A stretch of DNA of 64,000 nt from Oscheius onirici. Lineage: Eukaryota; Nematoda; Chromadorea; Rhabditida; Rhabditidae. This document shows, one piece after another, positions 30,120 through 42,039 of this stretch (position 1 is the stretch's first letter; the number at the start of each line of letters is the position of its first letter). The DNA is taken from the NCBI GenBank assembly GCA_932521025.1, contig OW051471.1, positions 12,152,001-12,216,000 on the forward strand. Direction: 5' to 3'. The notes under the pieces were generated by a model. That model was not told the DNA's origin and searched no databases. It was given only the letters and a program-made list of their open reading frames with translations. The translations under genes were made by a program, and so were the position numbers.

Positions 30120-30531
30120 CTATTCCCGACGAGTGATGAAGCTGAAGTCCGGATCCGGGTCGACTGGAGACTCCTCCATGCTTTGACGATTTAACGTAGT
30201 GAAGCGGGACGGCATTTGGGAGCAGTTCGTCAGCAAGAAGACTTCTCCAGAAGTGCTGTCGTCCGCGGATGAACCAGAGTGGCAGAAGGACTGAAATAGG
30301 TAGCTAGGTTTCCCTGCTAGAAGGCAGACTGAAGTTTGGCAAACTGAGCACTTTTGTATATTTAGTAATACTTGCTTTTCTTCAGGATGATAATCAGCTT
30401 GATGAGCCGGAAGATCCCGAAGTACAGGATGCTCCGATGATACACCGAGTTTTAGTACAACGAGGAGTCTGGTCAGCTTCGAGAGTCCGACGACGACCAA
30501 GGAGCTGATGAAGTAAGCCAATTTGCTAATA
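30120..30531 (-). CDS. 3' exons of an unrecognised membrane protein
   Basis: Two exons with good splice sites (30531-30372 and 30290-30120) are in phase. The first encodes a hydrophobic segment AYFISSLVVVGLSKLTRLLV. The second is a hydrophilic tail with many Ser, Asp and Pro (SSADDSTSGEV, EESPVDPDPDFSFI) before the stop. The exon before them is not found. An overlapping frame in the first exon also looks membrane-like (YFGIFRLIKLIIILKK), so the reading is not certain. It may be a receptor or channel remnant. Confidence 0.35.
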
Positions 30532-32579
30532 CTGAAATACTCAGCGAAAAACTATTTACCTAGTTTACATGGCCTTGATGCGGAATCAAGTGTGATCCAA
30601 TTAATATAGGCTTATAATAAAGGTTGCTGGTAATACTTTGGCTGGCACCCCCCTATTTGAATATTTTTGGCGGGAACTTGCGCCAAACGTCCAAATTTTC
30701 CATTTTTTGATCTTTTCCACTTATTTTAACTCTTTCTAAGTGCGTTCATTGAGTTCTACGTGAAAAATTACCCCTAGAGTGATCAAAGCGCTCGAAAATT
30801 TGACCGAAATTGGCAACTTACACCCTCTAGAGGTAATTTTTCACGTAGAATTCAATGAACGCAGAAAAAATTAGCTAAAATAAGTGGAAAGGATTTAAAA
30901 AAGGAAAATTTGGAGCTTGGAGCATTTTCCCGCCAAAAATTATCAAATAGGGTGGTGCCAGCCGAAGTATTACCATTAATTTTGATACTTTCAGCGTCAA
31001 AGTGGAAGTCTCGTACGGAATGCTCTGCCAAGAACGTCCAGGAAGTCAACGATACATTCGCCGAAATAATGAATGATAAATTAGATAAAAAGCTTTCTTG
31101 GAGTTCTTATGACACAAAAGAATGGACATATTAACAGATTGGGGGAAAGACAACAGCTATTAGTGCGGTCTGTGTAAAAACTTGGCGACCAGCTTTTAAA
31201 TCACAGATAAAGCTGATGGTTCGTCCATTTTACAGTTAGGAATCGGCCATCATCCCCGTTTTCCCATATTTCGTGGCACATTATTGAAATCGATGAGTTT
31301 TCGCACCTCGGGCTTTTATATGTCGTCTCTTGACAGTGCTGTTTATACGACAGTTCTCTCATGTATATAAAGAGACCTCATTGACCGATGGTATCATTCA
31401 TTTTTCATTAGTGCGGCCAGCGCTGCCGGTGCTATCATCTCCGCTTTAAAATTTAGTTCGGAAACGGATTTTTTTAGAAAATATCTTTTCCGGTCAATCA
31501 ATCTCTCACTTCTCTCTTCTCCCGCTTTTTCTAACTTGTTCATCCCTATAATTATTTCCAGGCTTAACTCCTCAAAGTTTAATATTCGTAGATGTGACGG
31601 CCCTCTCCGGATCTCTGCAAATGCAGCAGAAAAGCGGCAGTCGGGTGGGTTATTTCGCTTGAACAGTTTGTTCCATTTTGTTTGTATCTCGAAAATTTCC
31701 ATAAATTTCAGGGCTATTTCCGTACAGGGAGCTCCCGTCTTTTGACAGCATCCGAACACCTCTATCCCGCTTTCAACGGCCTTCAACGGACTGACGGGCA
31801 TCTCGGCATTGTAGGTTCAACCCTATTTTGATCTACCATCGTCTGTTCAAAATGTACAGAGATTTTTTTGAATTGGCCCCCACTTTTTTCATAGAATTCT
31901 TCAGATCAAGTTGGCGGGAATTTAAAAGTGCTACAGCATGCAAATGTTGGATACTCAGTCAAGCACGGGGCATTCAAAAGACAATTTTTGAACAGACGTG
32001 TTTTCAGTTGCATGAAATTGAGTGCTTTAGTTTAGACAAAAATTCAGTAGAAACACCCTTTTCCGAGCTTAATTTTAAGAGACTGAAGATGCGCAGAACT
32101 AAATGATAAAATTAAAAAAGTTAAATTAAACTTTCAGAATCTTTGATTACGACCAAACAGAGAAGAGCAAAAAAATGAAAAGAATCTACCAATCAGTGTC
32201 TGGGAAGAATAAGTGGTAGATCCTTTTCTTTTTTTTCCTATAGACGGATGTTTAGACCGAAGACTTCTGTGAAACTGCCTAGGAGAAAAGATGCTGAAAA
32301 GAAAAGGATGAAGAACGTCAGAAAAAACTGGTCTACACAATTTTATCAGTAAATCTCTTTGTTACAGCTTCTGTTTCCAATGTTATCCCCATCAGTCAAA
32401 GGAAATGACTGCTATCCAAAGATATACCAGTTTGCCATGGGGCGATAACCGGGGCAACAGCCGTGACCCGCCAAAGGCTTGCAGCTATATAAGACGCCCT
32501 TTTTGTGTAGTCTTTAGGTTTTCTTTAGCTTTTGCCTTTAATACCCTTTTTCTACTTAAAAAAAGAATTTTTTTTGAAG
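30532..32579. other. Intergenic with MITEs and an isolated exon-like frame
   Basis: An exon-like stretch at about 31711-31812, preceded by TTTCAG, reads GYFRTGSSRLLTASEHLYPA and FNGLQRTDGHLGI. It looks like real coding sequence of an unrecognised gene, but nothing joins it. A MITE with GTCTGTTCAAAA ends spans about 31844-32002. A palindrome at 30635-30975 is listed separately. Confidence 0.4.
30635..30975. mobile_element. Palindromic MITE
   Basis: Ends read AATACTTTGGCTGGCACC on the left and its complement at 30957-30975. Inner arms share TTCTACGTGAAAAATTACC. A related fragment (GGTTCCCGCCAACGATTTGC, with AAATAGGG) lies near 38620-38710. Confidence 0.7.
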
Positions 32580-33718
32580 ATGGGTCGACTTGGGGAATAT
32601 CTCATTGTTGGCAGCTTGTCGGCTTGTTTAGTCGTGATCGTTGGAGCCTGGTTCGTCATCATCAACGCTTCGAATGAAGTTTTTAACCTCCAGGAACATG
32701 TGGCTATGGAGTCCAAAAACTTTAAGGTTTTTTCTTCTTTTTTTCCCACTGAATGGATTCTAGGACATGGCCGACGAGGCCTGGACCAAAATGGTTATGG
32801 TAAACGCTGCCAGCAGAAGAGACCAATTCCTGAGCACCTTCCTTCGTCAAAAGAGAGGCTACGTCGGTGGAAATAGTTACTCGGAAGGCGGAGGAATGCC
32901 ACCACCTGCCTTTGCTGGATGTCAATGTGCTGCTCAGGCTTCTGGATGCCCTGCTGGACCTCCTGGACCTCCTGGAGCGCCCGGACACGATGGAGAATCT
33001 GGACAACCTGGAGGCCCTGGTCAGCCTGGAGGAGCTGGACAAGCAGCTGAGAGTCATCATGCCGCTGGATGCATTCAATGTCCCGCCGGACCAGCTGGTC
33101 CTCCCGGCAGTGACGGTGCTCCTGGACAACCTGGACCCAATGGAAATCCCGGACAGGACGGATATGGAGGAGGAGTTGGAGCTCCTGGACCAGCAGGACC
33201 AGCAGGTCCCGCTGGGCATCCTGGACGTGACGGCCATCCCGGCCAGAATGGACAGGCTGGAGCTCCTGGGACTAGACAAGCACGTGGAGCTCCTGGAAAT
33301 GCCGGACCGGCAGGAGCTCCAGGACCCGCTGGAGCTGCTGGACAGCCTGGAAGTCATGGTGAGAGACAGAAAGTCTGAGGGTTAGACAGTCAGGAAACAC
33401 AGAGAGATAGAGAAACAGATGGAGAGAGAGATAGTCACAATAATTTTGTTCAGCAAACGGATCTCCTGGTCCCGCCGGTCCTGCTGGTCATCCTGGCCGT
33501 GACGGTCATCCTGGACACCCTGGAGGACCTGGACAGCCTGGTTCTAACGGTGGCCCCGGTCACGATGCCGGCTACTGTCAGGTTTGTTTAGAGAGAAACT
33601 GAGCAAAAAAGGCTATTTCCAGTGCCCACCAAGATCCAAGGAAGTTCCTCACCGACCTGCTCCAATTGGAGGGACATCAGAGACTGACTCGTACAAAAGC
33701 CGTAAGAGACTCTTGTAA
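32580..33718 (+). CDS. Cuticle collagen, 321 aa
   Basis: Exons 32580-32726, 32764-33358, 33454-33581 and 33623-33718 give 321 residues. The architecture is that of nematode cuticle collagens: an N-terminal membrane anchor ([15 protein letters not shown]), a pre-collagen block with DEAWTKM and the RQKRG processing site, [19 protein letters not shown] opening the first Gly-X-Y run, a break at [12 protein letters not shown], a long Gly-X-Y domain, and a short C-terminal non-collagen tail with CQCPPR. An irregular GSHANGSPG occurs at the junction of exons 2 and 3. The protein would be secreted and assembled as trimers in the cuticle. The opposite strand has a long Ser/Arg-rich shadow frame that is not a gene. 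Confidence 0.95.
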
Positions 33719-35134
33719 GAAGTATTGTAAGCAGATTTTTGGTCAGAGATGTATAAATCAAGTGATTTTAAACTTTTTTTTAGTAGCATCTACTGTCTTT
33801 TGAGATTTCGATGCGTTTTCGACTTTTTTTTCGTGACCGATAGCTAGAATGAAAATGATTTGGTTTGGGTAAAAATGAACGGCCATAGTGAGCAGACAAC
33901 GGGGTAAATAATTGCCTGAGTGGTCAGAAAGAAAAAGTAGGAAAGAAAAAATTGCAGAAGAGGCGAGTGGCTACCACTGCTTTGTCAAAGACAACTCATG
34001 AATCTGGAAAGAAACCAACTTGGATTTTTGTCGGGTACAGTGGCCAGAAGAAGACGATGCCGTGCTTCCACGAGATGTTCCTTTTATACAAGTAATGTGG
34101 GCGTGCATTCAGGGGTTACACTGTCTCTCCCTCCTCCGCACAATCATCATTCGCAACATTGCCGACTGAACATTAAGCAAGCGGTTTGGGCAACACTTGC
34201 CTTTTTCCGGAAGAGGGGAACTGTTGTCGGTTGCGACATCTTTGTTACGTTTTTGAACAACATTCTCGCTTGCTCCGGATCTTTCTTTCTTCCTCAGTTC
34301 AATACTTGATTCCTTCAAATACACGAAAGAAAATTTGCAACGAATTTTTCCACTTTGATTTAAACGTTTTAGCTTGATTTCAGGTCTATTCGAAATAGGG
34401 TTTTTCGAGTGTTCAGCTCCGAGGTTGTTCAAAAGGGGGGCTGTTGCCCTATTTCCACTCAGCTCTCAGAAATGTCTCTCTATTGTCCGCTCTCCTTATT
34501 TCTCATTGTCTCCGCTTAACATTGCACGGCTTTCAGTGAAGTTTACATCTTCTCGACTTCACTCACCAATGTGACGGAGCAGCACGTCGTTTTGTTGTAA
34601 ACATGTGAGTATTTTGCTGATTTCCCAGCTAAAGATGGGACACTTGGAATTAGAGCAGACGTAGTGACAGAGAGACTTGAAAAAAAAGTGTTGATCCGGG
34701 GTGCACGGGAGTCATAAAAGATCTGATCACCCGTCTTTGTCACTCAGTTTGCCCACAATATCAAGTGTTTAGCTTGAGCTCGTGTTTGTAATGAACTTTT
34801 TGGTTTTAAAACTTTCCCAAACTGTCGATTAAACAAAAAAAGAGACTGTCTCAAACATCTCATTTTTCAGGACGTCTCCCTTCTGTTCTTCCGAGAAACT
34901 CTTCACTTCGACCTTTTTTGTTTAGAAATATCCAATAAAGTGTGTTTTGACAACATTTTGACTGCAAGTTAGAAGTTTCTAAAGTTTTCACAGAATGGAA
35001 GAGATTATAACTTCCTCGAGGTCTTGTTTATCGCAATTCGTTTCAGGAAATGCGCGACCAATCGCATTACCTATTATTAGGCCGTAGTACTAGTTGAACT
35101 ATCGCTGAACATTGAAATCAGTAAACTTTCTTCA
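33719..35134. other. Intergenic with dispersed repeat
   Basis: 34420-34620 and 34866-34960 are diverged copies of blocks at 25680-25860 and 24317-24420. No exon is supported. The stretch just before 35135 is the presumed promoter of the receptor, without an obvious TATA box. Confidence 0.45.
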
Positions 35135-37790
35135 ATGAGCTCCTTCTTTGACATAGATTCCGGTGTTACCATCACTGCAATTATTTTAGTCCCACCAATT
35201 AACATATTTCTAATCTACCGTATTCTGACGAAAGAAGCCGTCATGGACAACTTTCAAAAACTCATCATTTGTCAGTGTGTCTGGGCTCTACTCCCCGAAA
35301 TCGTCCTATTTTTGGCTCTCTTTTTTGTCGACGATCTTCGCAGTCCATTCGCCATAATTCTGTCCATTTCGTACCACGTTTGGAAGGACACAGATATGCT
35401 CCTGGTTACGTACTTTTCAAATTATTGGAAGAATATATTCGTGAGGAATAGAACAACGGAAATGATAAATTATGTGCTGCTGACAATAATTCTGGTTGTA
35501 ATGCAGTTGACTGGAGCTGTTGCTCATGTCACCCAGATACGGATTATTGCCAATGTGAGTGCATAAATTTATGATTCTGTACTGGAGCAAAAATAAGCGA
35601 CGTCTCTTTGAGTTGAGCAATCTCATGCACGAAATTTGAACACGAAGGAGGCGCTTTTTGCTTGAAACTACGAAAAATCGTTCGCTTGAAGTGTGCCTTG
35701 AAAAAAGTACAGAAAAATTTTGTGCTTGTTCTCCAAACATTGTTTTCCAGGAAAAGCAATGAGTTCAGGCGAAATTTTCGAGAATCCTTCAGGTTCAACA
35801 AAACGTTTTGACTCATTGGTTAATCAACGGTTTTGAAGACCGATTTCACACGCAATTACGTATTCACATTTTTCAGAGTCAAGACGACATTTTTCAGCTT
35901 TTTGATATTCTGCAAAGCTGTAGAGGACGTCGGGAACTACAACTTTGCAGAACATCACAAAGTCAGGAAATGCCGTCTTGAACCCGAAAAACGCGAATAC
36001 GCAATTGCGTATTTCTATGTAAAGGGGTGCTTCTAATAGAGGTAATACGGTAGCTGCAATAACCTAAAGAGATGAGTTTAGTTGCTTTTCAAACTGAGAT
36101 TACGACAAATTTTTCTATGAAAATTTTCACAATTCGCCTAGCTAATTCTCTCCTACTATTTCAGGTAACCGTCGCGTTCCAAGTTGTCGCAGCAATACTA
36201 ATCCTTGCGATTCACATATACTGCTATCGAATAATAAACAAAATGAAGAAAGGATCGCATTCTGAGAAGGTGCTGAAAGGAATCAAGAAAATGTCAAAAG
36301 GGCTCCTACTTAAAGTTAGTTTGATTATCTGAGCACTTTTTAACACAACTTTAGGGCCTGTTCGTGGTTGTGGCACTTTTCCAGATCAGCATCGCCCTTG
36401 TTGTGCCAGTGTTTGGGAGCGTCTGCGTTGCTAATGCGCCTTGTAACAAATTTGTTGCCGAGCACGATTACTTTTTCTACGGGTTGAGATATACAAATAA
36501 TGTGAGTTTTCTTGTTGCCTTCAGTCATGGGGAAGGCTGTTCCAAAATTTCTTTCAACCTCTACATTCGCAGGGTCGGAAGCATTGTAATACCTCAAACT
36601 TGGGTAATTAAACCAACGCTTCGGTCCGCTGCAGGGACATAATGACGGCCGGGAGAAGCGAGGGTACGGCAGAGGCCGAGAAACTTTAGGTCAGGGACGC
36701 AGAGACATCATTGGCTCTCAGCCAAATTGCGTTTGAGGGAAAAGTTAGACGAACAACATATAGGTTCTTGGTAAAAGAGTCATTTTCATGATCTGGGACT
36801 ATAAATTACCATTCAGAAGTGAGAAATTTATCTAACAAAATCCATATTCTTTACAAAACTAACTTAAAAGCGGCCTGGTAAAATTCAGTGACTCCTCTAC
36901 GTCTCTGACCCAAAGTCTCCCAGCCTCTGCCGTACCTTCGCTTCTTCCAGCTCTGCTTATGTCCCGGCAGCGGACGGAATCGTTGGTTTAATTACCCAAG
37001 TTTGAGGTATTCAAATGCTTCCGACCCTGCTCTGGTAGAGGTTGAAAGAAATTTTGGAACAGCCTTCCCATGAGGGAAAGCAACAATACTATACAATACC
37101 GCGGCCCATATGAACAAAGAACTTTCTAACTTTGTTTGCTTTTCCCAGATTTTTATAGCGCGTGCCAAATCTTCACCTTACGTACTTTTTTGACGCGATA
37201 TTGCGTACGCGCGGGCAAGCCATTTTATTCGAATTTGTACCGTATTTTTGGTACGCAAATTTGCGTAACGAGAAGTACGCAAGATGAAGATTTGGCAAAA
37301 ACAATAAAGCTTTGTTTTAAAAACAGTAAGAACTTGCGAGACGCCAAATATTTTGGCAGATAAGCTTCTGGTTTCACTCTATCTCTAACACAAAATCTCT
37401 CGACCTCTGCCGTATTGTTTAAAATATTCGCGCGCCTTATCTCTCGACAGCGAGCAGTCTCTTCGGTTTAATTACCCAAGTTTGAGGTATTCAAATGCTT
37501 CTGACCCTGCTCTGGTAGAGGTTGAAAGAAATTTTGGAACAGCCTTCCCATGAGGGAAGGCAACTTTTCTCGAACAGCTCTGTTATTTATCAGAAAGTTT
37601 TCAGGTGGTAACTGAACTGGCAGTCTTCTATCCCCTGATATCTGTCCTGCTCACTTGGTACTGTGTTTCTGGACTACTAAAGAGGGAGAAGAAGAAAATT
37701 TCTATCCGTCCCATTGCAAAACCAGTATCGTCAACAAGCGGAACTCTTGTTCCTGTAACGGTGGAAATTTTACCTTACAAGAATTCCTAA
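35135..37790 (+). CDS. Seven-transmembrane serpentine receptor, family not assigned, 300 aa
   Basis: Exons 35135-35554, 36165-36314, 36355-36501 and 37605-37790 are phase 0 and give 300 residues. Hydrophobic segments are placed at ITAIILVPPINIFLIYRIL, LIICQCVWALLPEIVLF, SPFAIILSISYHVWK, YVLLTIILVVMQLTG, VAAILILAIHIYCYRII, GLFVVVALFQISIALVV and VFYPLISVLLTWYCV. Shared motifs with the minus-strand paralogs are DNFQKL.ICQC, LLVTYFSNYWK, KG.K.MSKG and LLTWYC.SGLLK. Introns 1 and 3 are swollen by repeats. A chemoreceptor role is inferred. I could not place it in a named Sr family. Confidence 0.82.
36514..37563. mobile_element. R1 inverted-repeat element plus an extra half copy
   Basis: 36514-36790 (inverted) and 36880-37086 form an inverted pair like the one at 1921-2905, with the motif CCCATGAGGGAA or its complement at the tips. 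A further half copy ends at 37563. All lie in the third intron of the receptor at 35135-37790. Confidence 0.65.
37155..37302. mobile_element. Short palindromic repeat, reversed copy of 6779-6930
   Basis: It begins GCCAAATCTTCACCTTACGT and ends AAGATGAAGATTTGGC, with GACGCGATATTGCGTACGCG and CCATTTTATTCGAA between. The order is reversed relative to the copy nested in the MITE at 6644-7093. Confidence 0.7.
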
Positions 37791-37873
37791 TTTATGTTAC
37801 TCGTTAAATAAATGTTTTTTGTTAAACACTCGTTAAACAAAGGCAAAATATGTTTTTTGCTGTGTTTCTGGGC

Positions 37874-37881
37874 TATAAATA
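37874..37881 (+). promoter_or_regulatory. TATA box
   Basis: TATAAATA lies 47 bp upstream of the ATG at 37921, in the context GGCTATAAATAGAGC. This is the expected place for a TATA element of a short, single-exon gene. Confidence 0.5.
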
Positions 37882-37920
37882 GAGCACAAAACGCGATGTT
37901 AGTATACAGTTCAAAGTGAA

Positions 37921-38106
37921 ATGGACGGCTCGGGAGACCACGCAAACTATAAGGCTCCAATTTTGGAAAAATTGCAACTACTTGTCACTGAAATTGAAGC
38001 AATTGTGGAAGAGTTGAGAAGGCATCAGGAGCAGCAGAATATTCCTAGGGCCCAGCCAGGAAACAATCTACCGAACACGAATGAAAACCATCACCGTATA
38101 AATTAG
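37921..38106 (+). CDS. Small single-exon protein, 61 aa, unrecognised
   Basis: It starts MDGSGDHANY just downstream of a TATA box. The middle is a heptad-like helix (LEKLQLLVTEIEAIVEELRR) and the end is Gln/Asn-rich. There is no signal peptide or known domain. It lies 130 bp after the receptor at 35135-37790. It may be a small cytosolic coiled-coil protein, and its reality is supported mainly by the promoter context. Confidence 0.4.
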   Translation: MDGSGDHANYKAPILEKLQLLVTEIEAIVEELRRHQEQQNIPRAQPGNNLPNTNENHHRIN

Positions 38107-38254
38107 ATTGTTTTTGCCCAGACGGGACCAAATAACTGTCAGTCCCAATTTTAACGTTCTCTTACGAGAAATTGCGTACTCCTAGAAGGAAATGGCAACT
38201 CTGACCTCTACTGTTATATGGGAAAAGGCGCGTTGAGTCAATTGTTCAAATTCA

Positions 38255-38410
38255 AATTCAAATTTATTACGATTTCAACGAATTCACGTGTCGCAGTTTA
38301 TACTGATCCCATTGACGCGGATCCTCTCTTGCCAATCTCGACCAATTCTGTCTTATTTCACTGGTGAAGCAGTCACTCCACCGTGACATTGGTCGCCCAA
38401 TAGTCAATTG
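38255..38410 (-). mobile_element. RTE-type retrotransposon, 3' tail fragment
   Basis: The minus strand reads GRPMSRWSDCFTSEIRQNW, then ARED..QW and stop, followed by an AATTTG-type short repeat tail. This is the C-terminal end and tail of an RTE element. The rest of 38107-38741 has a fragment related to the MITE at 30635-30975. Confidence 0.65.
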
Positions 38411-38741
38411 TTCATTCTGTTGATTCTCCGGTAATAGGAGGCCATTGGCGACTGACACTGAAAAAACTCCGTTGAAGTTACAAATGTACCAAAGCAACGT
38501 TACAAAACTGTCGGTAATATTCGGCATCTAAATTTCCGAAGTTTTCTTTGAATGTACATTGTACACTCATTCTGGGGGTAAATTGTGACGCTGAGTTTGG
38601 TAAACCTAACTAACAAACGAAGAAATGGGTGGAAAAGAATAAAAAACGCGAAAATTGGCTATTTGGAAGGTTCCCGCCAACGATTTGCACAAATAGGGCC
38701 GCCTTAAAAAACTGTCACCAGATTATGTGTCCTTCAAACTT

Positions 38742-39937
38742 TTATTGTACAGTAGCAGATTTCGTGCGAGTTGATGTTGTAGACGTGGAAATGCTGCTAG
38801 AAGCAGCGATTGAAGCTGCTTTATTTTTTGGCTCCTTCTTCAACAAGCCGGATATGCAATACCAGGTTAGGAGACCAGACACCAGCGGACAGAAGATGAC
38901 TAGTTCATGAAGAAACTAAAATAAATGCGTCTGTAAAATTCAATCAAACGAACCGTGTTGCACAATTCTATTATATAGTCTACGTAAGGGTGTTCAATGA
39001 TGAATGTAAGACATTTCCCACTATAGAAACCGGTAGGTATAAAAACGGTAGGCTAGATCAACCACTGTTTCAACAGTTACGACAAGCAGAAGAAAACCCT
39101 GAAATTTGTACTGATCTCAGAACTGGGTTTGACCTTGTAAAAAATTCCCCTCGACATTCTCTTGATTCTTTTCAGCACAATTTCCGAGTAGGGACCTTGT
39201 TGCATGGCTTGACCTTGTCGATAGCAATAAATGTGAACAGCTAGGAGAAGAGAGGGGAAAATTATTTGGCTTCCTGCGTCTATCTGAAATTGTACATAAG
39301 TCCTGTAGGTAGGAAATAGAATACTGTAAAAGCTCTAATAGAAGCACCCCTGTACGCAATTACGTACGCATTTTTTTTTCGGAATGAAGACATAATTTTT
39401 CAATTTATTTTTTATTTTTCCTTGGTAACTGAGATGTCTATCTGTATGGGAAAAAATAGTCGGAAAGTTGGGAAAAAATTTTATCAACACGAAAAAAATG
39501 CGTACGTAATTGCGTACAGGGGTGCTTCTATTAGAAGAAATACGGTACTCACGAAATATGTCGTTGTCTCCGACAAATATCAGAATACCGCCGCTTTCTA
39601 TTGAGATGAGAGCCACAGTAAGAATAGCATAGTTGATAGCTTCAGTCTTTTTATTTTTGACAAACATACTTTTCCAGTAGTTGGAAAAGTAAGTAACCAG
39701 TAGGAAATCTAAGCCCTTCCAAAGTTTAAAAGCGAATTCGAAAATTGTTTGAAGTTCTTTTGCTCTTTTTCCGCCTACAGAAATAGCGACTAGGATCCAA
39801 ATGTATAAGACCGATGGCACCAGAGCCCAAAAACACTGACAGATGACGAGTTTTTGAAAATTGTCTACAGCGGCCTTTCTCGTCAAAAGACGATAGATGA
39901 GAAAGATGTTTATGAAAAAGGTTTGTATCGTTGACAT
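38742..39937 (-). pseudogene. Seven-transmembrane receptor, paralog with three lesions
   Basis: Exon positions parallel the intact gene at 40321-41721: 39937-39553, 39283-39134, 39098-38954 and 38915-38742. The first exon lacks about 18 residues of TM1 (MSTIQTFFINIFLIYRL versus the longer intact start) and ends out of phase. The third exon is 145 bp instead of 141, shifting the frame near TYRF. The last exon keeps LLTWYCISGLLK. A MITE sits in the first intron. It is read as a recent pseudogene. Confidence 0.7.
39327..39547. mobile_element. Palindromic MITE (TACGTACGC family)
   Basis: The inverted ends (GCTCTAATAGAAGCACCCCT with ATTACGTACGCATTTTT) and middle (GAGATGTCTATCTGTATGGG) match the element at 12409-12624 closely. 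It lies in intron 1 of the receptor pseudogene. Confidence 0.8.
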
Positions 39938-40320
39938 TGAAGCGTTTTCTGATCATGCAAATTGTGACTCAAATAGAAAAGATATAGACGCTATTAATCG
40001 GTCATTTTTTACGTTAATGGAATGAGCGCGATATTGCGACCAAAGATTAGTTGGCGGTACAACAATGGAACCAGACTAATTTATTGTAACTCATCTTTCC
40101 ACAACTGAAGTTCCACTTTCTCCAAAGAAAATTTCAAGTATTTGGCACTTTTCGAAGAATCGCCCGAGCTTGATTTGTGATTTCTTGAAGTTTTTTGTTT
40201 TTCTAAATTTTTAGGAGGTCTGCGTTTCCCGGCATTCAAGGCTCTTTTCCTGCATATCAGCAAGTTTAAACATTTTTTCTTCTTCTGGCACTTTATTGAC
40301 TTTAAGTGAACTTATAACTC
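39938..40320. other. Intergenic, nothing recognised
   Basis: A 60-residue Lys-rich minus frame at 40081-40263 is open but unsupported. No repeat match was seen. Confidence 0.35.
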
Positions 40321-41721
40321 TTAACGAACACTGGCAGGTTTCGTGTGAGTTGAAGCTGTAGACGTAGAAATACTGCTAGAAGCAGCGATTGAAGCTGGTT
40401 TGTTTTTCGGCTCCTTCTTCAACAAGCCGGATATGCAATACCAGGTTAGCAGACCGGATACGAGGGGACAGAAAATGGCGACTTCTTCAAGCAGCTAAAA
40501 TAATAATTAGTAGCATATTGGACTCAAATAAACCGTGGTGCAAAATTCAAACATATAGTCAATATAAGAATGTTCGATGATAAATAACATACAGTTTCCA
40601 GTACACATCCAACTATACATAGCATAGCCAAAATGAAAAATTGTTGTAACAGTTACAAAAAGTAGGAGGAAACTCTGAAACATAAAGTTTTTCTATCAAG
40701 GAGTTTGAACCTTGTAAAAAATTCCTTTCGACATTCTCTTGATTCCTTTCAACACAATTTCCGAGTAGGGCCCTTGTTGCATAGCTTGGACTTGTCGATA
40801 GCAGTAAATGTGAATAGCTAGGAGTAATGAGGGGAAAATTATTTGAAAGCCAGCGTCGATCTGGAAATAGACGTTAAAGGGACAATCTCATTGTGTGCGA
40901 ACATGCGAACAGGGGAAATCAGGCAACTGTGGCGGGACCCACGAAAACATTTCATTTTTTTGCAGTTTTAGGGGTTTACACTCATTTTTTTATTTTTACC
41001 TGTTTTTAATCGATTTCTCGTCAAAAATCATCCCTAAAATGAATTGTGGAACGCTAAAATTGATGGAAAATTGACCGAAATAGGCAAATACACTTTTTGG
41101 CTTAAAATACCATATTTTCGTCTATTTCCACCATTTTTATTTGAGGTGATTGAGATTTGACTGCGCGGGCTTTCCAGAATGTTTCTATCTGATTATAATG
41201 AGACTGTCACTTTAAGAGACAGAGGGATAGAGGGACAGGAGGACAGAGGGACAGAAAACCACGACGCTACTCACAAAATCGAATATAGACCGAGGAGTTC
41301 CAAAGAACATCGTAATAGCGGCACTTTCTATTGAAATGAGAGCCACCGTAAGTACGGCATAGTTGAAAATTTTAGTCTTCTGATTGTAGACAAATATATT
41401 CTTCCAGTAGTTTGAAAAGTAAGTAACAAGGAGGAAATCGATGCCCTTCCAAAACTTCCATGCGAATGCGAAAATCGCAGCAAATTCTTTTGCCTTTTCG
41501 GTGTTAATAGAAATAGCAACTAGGATCCATATGTATAAGGCCGAAGGCACTAGAGCCCAGAGACACTGGCAAATGACGAGTTTTTGAAAGTTATCGACGG
41601 CGGCCTTTCTCGTCAAAAGACGATAGATAAGGAAAAAGTTTATAAGTGGCACAGCGAGAATTACAGATGCGGTTGCTACTTTGTCAATAACGAAGAAAAG
41701 ATTCTGTATTGTAGTGGACAT
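40321..41721 (-). CDS. Seven-transmembrane serpentine receptor, complete, 303 aa
   Basis: Exons 41721-41275, 40860-40711, 40674-40534 and 40494-40321 are phase 0, giving 303 residues. Exon 2 is 150 bp as in the plus-strand paralog at 35135. It shares DNFQKLVICQC, LLVTYFSNYWK, YCYRQVQ, VLKGIKRMSKG and LLTWYCISGLLKKE. The C-terminal tail is Ser/Thr-rich (ASSSISTSTASTHT). Intron 1 holds a palindromic MITE. The tail exon is closely similar to that of the neighbouring pseudogene at 38742, showing a recent tandem duplication. Chemoreceptor role is inferred. Confidence 0.82.
40872..41215. mobile_element. Palindromic MITE in receptor intron
   Basis: The left end, TTAAAGGGACAATCTCATTG, and right end, ATAATGAGACTGTCACTTTA, are inverted copies. 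It is followed by a short GGGACAGAG-type simple repeat (41216-41260). Confidence 0.65.
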
Positions 41722-42039
41722 TGAAGCGTTGCCGTTCGATTACAAAGGAAATTGAGTGGTATATAGAAAAAGTGAATTAGTCGAGCGCCAGTGATTGCCA
41801 TTAATGTAATGGAGTTTTTAGCAATTATGAATTGATCTTTCTCTTTTTGTGCTATTTCCGGTCAGCAAAAAAGTCTGAAATCACAGGTTCACAGCGAAAC
41901 GAGCTCTTATATATAGCAATTGAAAGTTTCCATGAAAAGAAAGCTATTGACTAGTTCACGAACGGCTAGTCCTAGTCCAGCGAAAATTCTTCTATTATAA
42001 TTGTCGCCATTTGAACTCGTCTTCTGGAACTGACAAATG

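Noticed and set aside
32722-33357. 211-residue Ser/Arg-rich frame opposite the collagen
   Set aside because: It is the complement of Gly-X-Y codons; composition follows from the collagen.
32867-33385. Leu-rich frame overlapping the collagen on the same strand
   Set aside because: It is the other-frame reading of the collagen repeats, without initiator context or splice logic.
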